Assembly: GCA_034359265.1 (NCBI GenBank)
Contig: CP136893.1
Location: forward strand, 46,573,501 to 46,637,500
Source: Canna indica
Taxonomy: Eukaryota > Streptophyta > Magnoliopsida > Zingiberales > Cannaceae
Direction of reading: 5' to 3'
Length of the DNA: 64,000 nucleotides
Position numbers and translations under genes: made by a program. The notes below the pieces were generated by a model. The model was given only the letters and a program-made list of their open reading frames with translations. It was not told the DNA's origin and did not search any database. The stretch's first letter is position 1; every line of letters starts with the position of its first letter. This document shows, in pieces, positions 55,066-64,000 of the stretch.

Positions 55066-58000
55066 TGTCAGACCCCAACTTAGGGTCGTGTGACCGGCCA
55101 GGGTCTATGATCTACCCTGAGGCCTACTACATACTCTGACTAACAAAAACACATAATGAAACAATGATGCAGCTTTATTCAAATTTTTAAAGAAGGTTCA
55201 CAATTTTTGCTTTAAAACATGAAAAGTTCTGAAACATCAATCACCAGAAAAAACAACTCAAGTTCAAAACCGAGTACATGTTTTCAAATAAACATTCTTA
55301 GTGTACGAAAAGAACAACTACCCTAGACCTCTAGACTAAGACTAGTGGACGCACGAGATCTATGCCACCGCCTGCCTCCAGCTGCACCATGACTCCAAGC
55401 CTCCTCTCACTGATCGGGCTCTGCAAAATAAGGAAATAAACCATGAGTCCACATGGGACTCAGTGAGCGGTTCTTCTGAACCACCACGTAAATCCCCAAT
55501 AATCACAAGTAATTATATATGGCAGAAAAACATATAGTTAGGGATATACTTTGCTTCTGATATGACCACCGACCCCAAAGGTCGTCCTGCATAGGCCATA
55601 CATCCATGAAACTGGCCATAATTGCCAAACTAAATCATATGATGCCTTTTGACTAAACTAGCCCGTATAGCCGATACAGACAAATGCCCGTAGAGAATGA
55701 TTCAATCAAGAGAGAGTGATTCACTCAACACAGCTAGAGGATGAGAGATTCGCGTTACCATCAGACAAAAGACCAATGAGCATTACTAGAAGTAAAGAAG
55801 AGCGGGAAATAGCATATCTTGAATCAAAAACTTTTGTACAATTTCTCTCCCCTTAAAAAAGAAGGATTCCTATTCCTCCCTTACTAGAAAGGGACAACCA
55901 AGCTCCTTCATGAAACTCTTGAGCCAGACCAACTCACACGTAGTATGAGCCATAGCCCTATATACCCCTACTTCTTTAGGCTCTGCACTACCACACAAAA
56001 TAGTAACACACTGGCCGTTCGGCCACATAGCACATCAATGTATCAATGAAAAATCTCGGGCCATCAACTAGGATGGTCTGCTAGTCTCCGGACACCGTCT
56101 TGGGTAGGGATAGCTAGTCCCACCCAACTGGGGTCTGACACCTAGCGAGCCCGCTAGTGCAAGCTCAAGACCCAATCACTGGTCGAGTCAAGCATTAGTC
56201 ATTCCGACTATCCATGCTTCTCAATTGACCATCACAATCACATCACACAAACAAGTGTCCTAGAGTTTTCTTGTTTAAAATCTCGGATGTCCGCCCGTGT
56301 TCAGCCCTTTATTTCCGGGTCGAAACATGCGTGCACTATTGCTCGCTAATTATTTCTTAGGTGTGAAGCCTAACTAGTCTACCTTTGAGTTTCCAAAAAT
56401 AGCACACACCTCATATTTTTCATGTTAATCATCTAGCGTCATATACTATCCTTGCTAATGTGAAATACATGTCATTAACTTGAAAATGTACCCAATAACA
56501 AAATAGGACAGCATATAAGCAATAATTAAATTACTTCACGTCACATACTATGTATAGCCATATGATTCAATAATAAAGAATTTAAAGAGGTAAATAATTC
56601 ATTGATTTAAACCAATAAGGAACATACACTAAGCATAGCAGCAATTAAACATGATATAATGAATTAAATGAAACCTTTCTTTCAATACATATACCATAAC
56701 CATCATATCCATATGAGCATTAGCAAGAACATTTCCATAATATGATAATGTAGATCTATCACCAAATAATTCATATGACAAGCGAGAAATTTCATAACAT
56801 GAATATGAATTAGCATCGAACGGGAAGGTATGAACAACTACTTGAAATCATTCGGTTTCCCCCTTTACCCTTGCTCGGCCAAAGCTTGAGCAAGGTAATC
56901 CTTGCTCGGCCGAATCCTCTAGATGGGAAGGAGCTGAAATTTCATCCACAATTTACATGCATCGGTCTACAGATCTAATGTTTAACAAGAAAACATAACG
57001 CGGAACCATACATTCTAACTCGAGCAGTCCACACTCTCCACTCATGCCACTGCTCGGCCGACTCAAGCAGGGTAAACCCTTGCTTGGCTAAATCCTCAAT
57101 TTGAAGGGGCATGGCTGCAACAATAACACAATATAAATCCATAGACCTAACATATCATGAACGCCAAGCGATCTACGGGCTGCAAAACGAGCGAGAAAAA
57201 TTTGGGGAAAATTTTGGCATGACCTTTCCCCTATTTTCTCAACTCGGCAACTAGGGGTGTAAGTGAGCCGAGCAGCTCGTGAGTTACTCGAGATCGACTC
57301 GATGAAAACTCGAGCTCGAGCTAAGTAATACTTGACCCGAGCGGCTCGCGAGCCTAATCGAGCTTCATATATTTATATATAATTATATAAATATTAATAT
57401 TTCATATGGGGTTTAGCATAAACCCGAGTCGAGTCGAGCTTAATCGAGCTTGAACGAGCTCAGTCACGCTGGAGAAAAATAAATGAGCCTAAACGAGCTT
57501 AAACGAGCCGAGCTCGAGTTACTTGAGTCGAGCTCGAGCTGATCTCAAGCCTGGATATTGAAGCTCGATCTAGCTCGAGTTCGAGCTCGAGCTCAACATT
57601 TCTTAAACGAGCTAAGCTTGAGCACAAGCAAGCTCGGCTCGGCTCGGCTCGAATACACCCCTATCGGCAACCCACAAAAACGTGAGAAAACACAATCTAA
57701 TACATAAGATCACAGGTACATACTTCAATTTAAAACTCTACTCAAGGAAACACGTCGAATTAGCAAGAACTCGTGAAGAAAAATCAAATTTCAAACCTCT
57801 TAGGGCCGGCCACTCGCCTCCCTTCAAAAGATACACTAACAACTAACCTCAATTTGATCTAAAGACAACATCGAAGAAGACGAACTCTGAGATCCCGGCG
57901 TCGACACGAGCTCGGCACCGATCTCCCGCTACTCCTTGGGCTGTGTGCAGCTCCTCCCTTGAGTCGCATGGCTGCCAAGATGAGGGGTTTTATTCCCCTC

Positions 58001-58272
58001 ATCACTTGACCCTTTTACCCCTACGCAATGACTTAAACCCCTCTCATATGACTCCACCTAACCCGGTCCGAGTCCCGACTCGATCCACGGACTAAACTCA
58101 ACCCAAACTTGAGTCAACAATATGATCATCCACTCAACCACTAACACTTCAATAAGACTTAAATAAATTTTTACCTGCTATACGAGGCGGGCACGCGACT
58201 AGACCTGGCTAGCTCCCAACTCGATCGGCTATACCACGAGAAATATTATATTAGGAAACTCCGGGTATTACA
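55066..58272 (-). mobile_element. G1 chromovirus solo LTR with TSD AAAAC
   Basis: Plus-strand ends are TGTCAGACCCCAACTTAGGG and GGGTATTACA; on the minus strand it starts TGTAATACCCGG. AAAAC is at 55061-55065 and 58273-58277. 3207 bp, of which 412 bp is a hAT miniature element plus its 8-bp TSD; without it 2787 bp, like other G1 LTRs. It interrupts the second C1 element, whose pol can be joined across it. No internal region. Confidence 0.95.
57252..57663. mobile_element. hAT-type miniature element with 8-bp TSD
   Basis: Ends are TAGGGGTGTA at 57252 and TACACCCCTA at 57663, perfect 10-base inverted repeats that continue imperfectly with AGTGAGCCGAGC and GCTCGGCTCGAA. The 8-bp duplication TCGGCAAC is at 57244-57251 and 57664-57671. 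hAT elements make 8-bp duplications, and TAGGGGTGTA-type ends are common in plant hAT MITEs. The interior is dominated by GAGCTCGAG/CGAGCT words in both orientations, with an AT-rich centre (57365-57405). No coding capacity. Confidence 0.93.
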
Positions 58273-59229
58273 AAAACAATGAGGAAACTCACCATGAAGA
58301 ACCTTCATCCTCAACTCTACCTCACGATGAAGAAGAAGAAGAAGAGGAAGCTCTACCACCTCTCCCCAAAGGGTACCGATTGATAAGAGATCATCCAATG
58401 GATCAAGTTATTGCAGAACCATCAACCGGAGTGGTAACGCGCTCTAAACTTAAAAATATTTGTCAATATGTAGCATTCATATCTCAAGTAGACCCAAAAA
58501 ACATTAAGGAAGAAATAGAAGATGAATTTTGGGTAATTGCTATACAAGAGGAACTTAATCAATTTGTTGGGAATGAAGTTTGGGACTTAGTACCTAGACA
58601 TAGCTGACAAACCGTAATTGGGACTAAATGAGTATTTAGAAATAAGTTAGATGAAGGAGGTTTAGTCATTAGAAATAAAGCTAGGTTTAGTGGCCCAAGG
58701 GTATAATCAAGAAGAATGAATAGATTATAATGAAACTTATGCTCCTGTTGCTAGACTAGAGGCAATTCGTATGCTTTTGGCTTATGCAAGCTTTAAAGGT
58801 TTTAAACTTTTTCAAATGGATGTTAAAAGTGATTTTTTAAATGGTTTTATCGATGAAGAAGTTTATGTTGAACAACCCCCCCCCCAATTTGAAAGTTTTG
58901 AGTTTCCAAATCATATTTTTAAACTTAAAAAGGTCTTGTATGGTTTAAAACAAGCCCCTAGGACTTGGTATGAAAGGCTTTCCATATTTTTGATTGATCA
59001 TCGCTTTAGCATTGGAAAAGCCGATGTTTCTCTTTTTATAAAAAATAATGAAAATGATATTTTACTCGTGCAAATTTATGTTGATGATATAATATTTAGT
59101 GCTACTAATGAATTGTTTTGTGAGTGGTTTGCAAAGTGCATGCAAGAGGAGTTTGAGATGAGCATGATGGGAGAACTCTCCTTCATGCTTGGTCTCCAAA
59201 TCAAGCAAACCAACAAATGGATCTTCATA
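58273..59229 (+). pseudogene. C1 copia reverse transcriptase, truncated
   Basis: Continues after the G1 insertion: Glu-rich linker, YRLIRDHPMDQVIAEPSTG, a stop at 58605, VIGTK, a stop, VFRNKLDEGGLVIRNKA, a frameshift near 58690, MLLAYASFKGFKLFQMDVKS, VLYGLKQAPRTWYERL, QIYVDDIIFSATNE with YVDD intact and MSMMGELSFMLGLQIKQTN. The gene is cut at about 59229 (…KWIFIN); the rest of RT, RNase H and 3' LTR are absent. The ORF beyond that point reads into unrelated G2 sequence. Confidence 0.92.
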
Positions 59230-59394
59230 AATCTACTGAACAGGTGGAGTACGTCTGAAAGATTCTTCACAGGCATCACATCCAGCTCGGGTACCAAGGC
59301 AATGCATCAAAAATTGTGTACTGATCCCGTGATTAACCGAAACAATGAAGACCGACCTCATTCAGAGCTCGACATCTAGTCCTATATACTCCAA
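59230..59394. other. junction segment, probably G2 3' region
   Basis: Between the cut C1 element and the recognisable G2 LTR. No gene. It may be the outer part of the G2 3' LTR, absent from the 5' copy, but this cannot be verified here. Confidence 0.4.
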
Positions 59395-59938
59395 CCAAGC
59401 TCGGAGGTTGTGAACTAGACAAGAACTATCGAGCTTGATCGGACAAGACCCAGCAACGCCCCATCCATCATTCGAGACCGAACCACGTGACCCAATCGAG
59501 GGGGCTCCATCCAACCCCCTCCTTGAGCCAGACTCAAGACAGACTAAACGGCTCTGCAAAAGGATCCTACCATGCCACATAAGGATATCTGCATCCTACC
59601 TTATCAAGAAAAAATACACCTGTCATTTCTGGGATCGACCTCGACGTCTTCTAGACAATCACACTACGAGATCTTCGGGCAACAACACCATCCTTCCCTA
59701 CAATACAAATAGAAATGGCACACACAGGTAACCCTAAGTTCCAATTCCATAAATCTCCACCTTGGAATCACCCTAACTTGGGCATTGGAGTGCCTTTTGC
59801 AGGTCCCCCCCTCCCACCGGTGTTGAACCATATAAGGAGAGACATTGAACCGGACCAGAAGACCTCGACTCTCACGTTGGAACAATTTTGTTGTCCATAC
59901 TTTTTCGCTGCGTATTAGATCACATGCATTTTCTAACA
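59395..59938 (+). mobile_element. G2 Tat-like gypsy 3' LTR
   Basis: Matches 22335-22735 for about 400 bases and continues through 'ggcattggagtgccttttgcaggtcccccc' in shortened form and a TATATAAGG-like segment to TTTTCTAACA at about 59938. Located downstream of G2 coding DNA and its 3' region. The exact start is uncertain. ORFs in this interval are not genes. Confidence 0.7.
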
Positions 59939-60074
59939 TTATCAGTTTTTCCAAAAGCTTAAGCTATTAAAAAGGAATTCAATTCATTGATTTATATTTT
60001 TATGCATAACACCATCTTATAGGACCCCTCTGAAGCTGTAGTTTTCAACCCCGTCACTTGCTCAGTTTCCTAAA
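59939..60074. other. unassigned flank
   Basis: AT-rich, no feature. It ends at the target triplet GGT of the CACTA element. Confidence 0.4.
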
Positions 60075-60153
60075 GGTCACTACAAGAAAAATGTGCATCA
60101 ATGATGAAAACTTTGTGACGGCTAAAATCTATCACAAACTGTGACGGATTTGT

Positions 60154-61325
60154 TGTTGGCCCAAGGGTACCCCTTAGGCCTTGATCTCTATTTTGATGAT
60201 AACAAACATGAAACTAATGCATTTGTGTAGTTTTGAGTATATGTTGAGGATACAAGACGCGCGTGAACTTCGTTCGGAGAAATACCAAAAATCAGCAAAA
60301 ATGGCTCAGAAAATGATCAAGTAGAAAATCTAGAGTTAGGAATAGATTTCATTTAATATGTCTCTAGGAATATATCTCAAGCCAAATTGTAATGTTATCC
60401 AAGTCAAAACTTGGTAACGGAACCCGAAGACGAAGCGCGCAAGAAGAACACTTCAGAATTTTGCCTCAGCCCAGATTCGGTCGATCGGATGGTCGATCGA
60501 TAGAAGCCGGATATGGGCAGTAGGGTATTCGGTCGACCTACTGGTCGACCGAATGGTGCCCAAAACTGGCAGCACGCTGTGATCGCTTGGGCGATCGATC
60601 GACGATCAACCGGCAAGCGACCGAGCGTCCCCCAACGTGCAGAAAAATGCCCGTTGGGTGGATCTGCCGAGTGAGGGGTTATAAATATCCCTCACCAACC
60701 CTTTTACTATTTATTGAAGCTTTCTAAGAGAGATTAGTGCCTTATAAGCTCGATTTCTATGTGCTTGCTTCACCTGTTGTTCATCCCTCTCAAGCACTCT
60801 TCTCACCTCGACTCTGGCTTCGATTCAATCTCAATGACTTGTGGAGTTGGAGGCATTGCAGGCTTGGCAGCAAGGAACTCTTTTGGTTGGTTCAATCTTT
60901 AGCTCATGTCATTGTTGTTTTTACTTGTTATTAAACTTGGTTCTAATTGTTACCTTGTTAGGTGTGCTAGGTTAAACACCTTAGAGTTTTCTTTGTAGAA
61001 TAAGTTTGAGGCATTCTCAAAGGGTTGAGAAGCGAGTCCTCGGTTGTATTCAAAGGAAAACACGTTGTCTATAAAGAGTTTGTTAGAAATCCTTGGTTTG
61101 GAGCCAATGTAGTGGAGTAGGCGGTTGGCCGGACCACTATAATTACTCGTGTTTGCATTGCTTTATTTGATTGTTGTCACTTGTTATTATTACGTGTCAA
61201 GCATTGTAAACTAGTAGCACGTGGACTTGGTTGCATTCGAAATCGAATAAAAAATAAATCGAATTTAACGTAGTTTTAATCCAACACTATTCAACCCCCC
61301 TTCTAGTGTGGGTATTTGAATAATA
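60154..61325 (+). mobile_element. C1 copia solo LTR with TSD TTTGT
   Basis: Starts TGTTGGCCCAAGGGTACCCC and ends TATTTGAATAATA (CA changed to TA). TTTGT is at 60149-60153 and 61326-61330. 1172 bp. TATA box in a nearly perfect inverted repeat at 60671-60695 (one mismatch). TCGACCGA-rich segment 60476-60610. It is inside a CACTA element and so younger than it. Confidence 0.94.
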
Positions 61326-61809
61326 TTTGTGATGGCGTGAAATGAACTTTTTTCTTTCTAAAACAATGATAGGAAATTCGTCATGAACTTGTGATGGGAA
61401 ATCTGACATAAGACGATTCCGTTATAAAACTTGTGATCCATTTGATCTAGAATTTTAATAAATAGCAACAGTTATTGATTTCGTTTTCGTCTCCAATATT
61501 CTGACACTAGCCGCCAGACCAGTGACAAAAGTAGAAATCCAACATAAAATTAAACTAAATAAAGAATATATCTCAACCATGTAGAGGTTGGAACTACATA
61601 CCTTAAAGCAAAATTTATTATTATTTTGTTTAGTCACACATGAGTTAAAATTAATTTTATTTATTCTTAAGTATCATAAATATATCTTTTTTTAGTCCCA
61701 TATGGATTAAAGATTTTCTCCTAATTTCCTTAAATTTATAAGACTTAATAATTTTATATCATATTATCTTTTATAATTTTTTAAAAAACATTGTAAAGTA
61801 TAAACATTG

Positions 61810-61862
61810 TTATTATATTATATTATTATATTATTATAATCTATAATATAATAATATAATTT
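61810..61862. repeat. AT-rich microsatellite-like stretch
   Basis: Interwoven TAT and TATAT repeats forming a near-palindrome around 'taatctataatat'. Located within the CACTA element. Confidence 0.7.
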
Positions 61863-62329
61863 ATGGATTTTTGATGCGTATCAATTGAAAATTAGTGGCG
61901 TATCTGCCCTATGATTGATTCGAATCAGCGATGAAAAATTTTGTCACTCATTTATCACAAAAGTGTCACAAAAATACAAAATAGTTGGTTGTTAATTCGT
62001 CACAAAATGATCTTGTGTTCTCATTTTGTCTGTCACTATCCGAACACAATTCTATCACATATGATGATGAAAAATTTATTTTCGATCATAGATATATATC
62101 TGTGACAGATTTTATGACGAAAATTCTTTCGCCACATTTTTGTGACGGACATGTCTATCACATAAGAACGAATCAAGCATCAGTGATGAGGTTTTCAGCG
62201 ACAAACGTTGTGATGAAAGTTTCGGTCACTAATACCATTTAGTAGCGAAATTTCGGACATCTATGACTAATTTTTTCATCATGCTTATTTTTGTTGTGGT
62301 GGGTGACAACACTACTAGAAAAATGGGCA

Positions 62330-62660
62330 TCAGCAATGGCTGATGCCGTTGCTGAAGAGCATCAGCAATGGCCGAGCCGTTGCAATAGAGCCGTGATAGA
62401 AACTCGCGTTGCTGATAACTTAGCGACGGATCAGGAACGGCCGCTCGGGCCGTCGCTAACAATATTATCAGCAACGGTTTTGCCACGGACTCGGAGCCGT
62501 TGTTGATAGCATTAATAGCAACGGCCGCTGAGTCCGTAGCAACGCCGTTAGTAAAAGCCCGTCGCTAAGCCGTTGCTGTAGGTCATCAGCAACGGCTTTC
62601 GATACACTTTTAGCAACGGCTTTCCCACGGACGGCCGTAGGAAAGCCATTGCTGATGATG
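62330..62660. repeat. CACTA subterminal repeat array
   Basis: The word CAGCAACGGC or its complement GCCGTTGCTG, with one-base variants, occurs more than ten times in both orientations at irregular spacing of 10-40 bases. In En/Spm such repeats bind the TNPA-type protein. The array is markedly GC-richer than its surroundings. Confidence 0.85.
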
Positions 62661-62934
62661 TGAACCTGGTAACGAAAAAAATTAAAATTTTAAATTTCCA
62701 TTGATACATTGATACATTATCTGATACATAACTCACACACCCATACACTCATACACACATTCATTCACACATCACAAACACACCAAGATATACATCAAAA
62801 CAATTATATTTATATTGATAATTATCCACGATAGTATAAAAACAATTCAAATGCAAAATTGAAGTATCAATATCCAAACAAAATAAGTTAAACAAGTTCA
62901 ATATCTCAGTAACAAAGTCAATATAAAAAAAATC
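62661..62934. other. CACTA internal non-coding sequence
   Basis: AT-rich, with 'acatt/cacacac' words at 62700-62785. It would be the 3' untranslated region and downstream sequence of the minus-strand gene. Confidence 0.5.
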
Positions 62935-63985
62935 TCACGATGACGATGGAGGATGGCCTGGATCATATGGCGGGGTCTGGAGTGCTTGAGTGTACACTGG
63001 CGTGGACTGACTCGCGGACGATGGATTAGATGATGCCGAAGAGATGCCTGCTTCGGGATGACCTGACATGTTGCGTAGCGTAGCTTGTATATCCGCCATC
63101 ATCTGACTCTGGCGCTCCATTATCTCAGTCCGACGCGCGACCGTGTCCTTTAGAGTCCTTATTCTGCTACTATGATCATAACTGGATCTAAAGGTGGACG
63201 GCCGCTCACCAGCGATCGGAGGGGTCGGTGCCCCAAGTCGCCCTAGTACGGCTTGCTCATGACCACTATCTGCGAAGCCATATACGCGGCCATGGTCCCA
63301 GCCACCTGCGGCCTCGACCCACGATGCTGCGTCAAAGTCCTCAGGGGTACCCCCGCGCTGCACCACCATCTGGCTGTAGGTATCCTACTCGAGTTTGATT
63401 TTTTGTTTAATATTTATCATAAAACTTAAATTATAAATATATAATGAATAATTTAAACAAATATTTAATTACCATAATGTATGCAGCGCGGTTGTCGATG
63501 TACTCCCCCGTCCCATGTGCTCGACGGTGAGTCCGCTCAAACACCGCCATCGGGGAGGGTCGCTGGACAGTCCCGTCATCCGACACCGTCGTCTACATTT
63601 ACAAATCAAATACATTAATTAGTACACATAGTAATAAATAAAATATATAATTAAAAGATATACTTACCATACGATTCGCGTGCACTGCAAATGCAACAGA
63701 GTGGCCGGTGTGACGCGTTGCTCCCCCCGACATGCGATTTCTAGCCGCATTTCGAGAAACCTCCTGCCATCGATCCGTCGACCATATTCCCACAAGCTGG
63801 TCCCATATATCCGGAGTAATCCAACCAGGGCCGTATCCCCAAGTCTTCGCGATGTTAGTGGTCCCAGCTCGGGCCATCGCTTGGGACCGAGCCTGCCCCA
63901 GCTGCCCGTTGTACCTTGCCCGGGAAATAGCCTCCCAGGCAGCATAAATGAAGGGCCTTTGGTCCTCGGCCCATGTATAGCGAGC
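62935..63985 (-). CDS. En/Spm (Ptta)-type transposon protein, last three exons
   Basis: Three exons on the minus strand: 63985-63668 (106 codons), 63592-63473 (40 codons) and 63369-62935 (144 codons plus stop), all in phase 0. Introns have GTAAGT…TGTAG and GTAATT…GCCAG borders; another acceptor (TTTTGTAG) lies at 63986, so upstream exons are beyond the window. Exon 1 reads PGWITPDIWDQLVGIW, then ARNRMSG and HTGHSVAFAVHA. Exon 2 reads MAVFERTHRRAHGTGEYIDN. Exon 3 has SWVEAAGGWDHGRVYGF, then a helical segment and a Ser/Pro-rich tail. This order is that of the plant transposase (Ptta/En/Spm, TNPA-like) family. No stops or frameshifts seen. Exon 3's acceptor is chosen because it keeps the frame. 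Confidence 0.82.
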
Positions 63986-64000
63986 CTACAAAATAATAAT

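Larger units (their letters stand above)
60078..62301. mobile_element. non-autonomous CACTA element with TSD GGT, split by C1 solo LTR
   Basis: The left end is CACTACAAGAAAAATG at 60078; the right end on the opposite strand is CACCACAACAAAAATA at 62301. Both are flanked by GGT (60075-60077 and 62302-62304), the 3-bp duplication normal for CACTA. Removing the C1 LTR leaves about 1.05 kb. Words GTGACGG, GTGATGG and CGTCAC occur repeatedly near both ends and could be subterminal transposase-binding repeats. No coding sequence; the ORF at 61985-62242 shows no family. An AT dinucleotide/trinucleotide stretch lies at 61810-61862. Confidence 0.88.
62310..64000. mobile_element. left end of a second CACTA element (extends beyond the window)
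   Basis: Starts CACTACTAGAAAAATGGGC at 62310, preceded by CAA, which would be its target triplet. The next 330 bases are dense in inverted copies of GCAACGGC/GCCGTTGC, a typical subterminal repeat array. Then a non-coding stretch leads to the 3' end of a transposase-family gene transcribed towards this end. The right end is outside the window. Its position five bases after the first CACTA element's TSD is notable. Confidence 0.85.

Noticed and set aside
59430..59920. ORFs of 67-98 codons on both strands
   Set aside because: Inside the G2 LTR; the matching LTR at 22403-22632 has related but non-equivalent short readings and no family.
63664..63945. 93-codon minus-strand ORF
   Set aside because: A shifted-frame shadow of exon 63985-63668; only the other frame has the family motifs and splice phase.
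1..64000. Organelle or bacterial origin
   Set aside because: Dense LTR retrotransposons and DNA transposons with introns are typical of a plant nuclear genome; no rRNA, tRNA or organelle gene was seen.

Overview
This is plant nuclear DNA, almost certainly from an angiosperm with a large, repeat-rich genome. I find no convincing host gene. Nearly every base that can be assigned belongs to transposable elements, most of them broken and nested inside one another. The evidence is eukaryotic throughout: reverse transcriptase/integrase/RNase H remnants, tRNA-Met-type primer binding sites (TGGTATCAGAGC), polypurine tracts, long terminal repeats with 5-bp target-site duplications (TSDs), and GT-AG introns. 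I cannot name the species; a monocot is possible but unproven.

Several LTR families recur and are given working names. G1: chromovirus (Tekay/Del-like) Ty3/gypsy with LTRs of about 2.6-2.8 kb (1-437, 10799-13429, 29647-32383, 36181-38826, 44598-44875, 55066-58272). G2: a Tat-like Ty3/gypsy element that is the oldest layer on the right side. C1 and C2: two related SIRE/Maximus-like Ty1/copia families with LTRs of 1.2-1.5 kb, rich in TCGACCGA motifs upstream of the TATA box. C3: a Ty1/copia family with LTRs of 2.1-2.7 kb.

Layout. 1-2935: minus-strand G1 element (3' LTR, integrase, RNase H, RT), fused to the start of a C3 element. 2936-7896: minus-strand C3 5' end (gag start, leader, PBS, 5' LTR) split by a C1 solo LTR. 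7945-9655: PIF/Harbinger remnant (transposase C-terminus plus Myb/SANT-like gene). 9660-10790: AT-rich repeats. 10799-13429: G1 solo LTR. 14439-21884: pol-less C2 element with gag and a third ORF. 22335-59940: a G2 element expanded to about 37 kb by successive insertions of C3, C2, G1, C3, C1 and C1 elements, the last carrying a G1 solo LTR that itself holds a hAT miniature element. 60078-62301: CACTA miniature element carrying a C1 solo LTR. 62310 to the end: left end of a second CACTA element with an apparently intact three-exon En/Spm-type gene on the minus strand.

Perfect TSDs for seven insertions (GTTCT, ATATT, TAGAG, AAAAC, TTTGT, TCGGCAAC, GGT), plus one with a single mismatch, give a relative insertion order. 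No obviously new biological system was found. The items most worth a second look are the pol-less C2 element with its third ORF and heptad repeat array, the TATA box enclosed in a conserved inverted repeat in C1 LTRs, an in-frame 34-residue repeat in the G2 3' region, and the intact CACTA gene. Boundaries without a TSD are accurate to roughly 10-50 bases.
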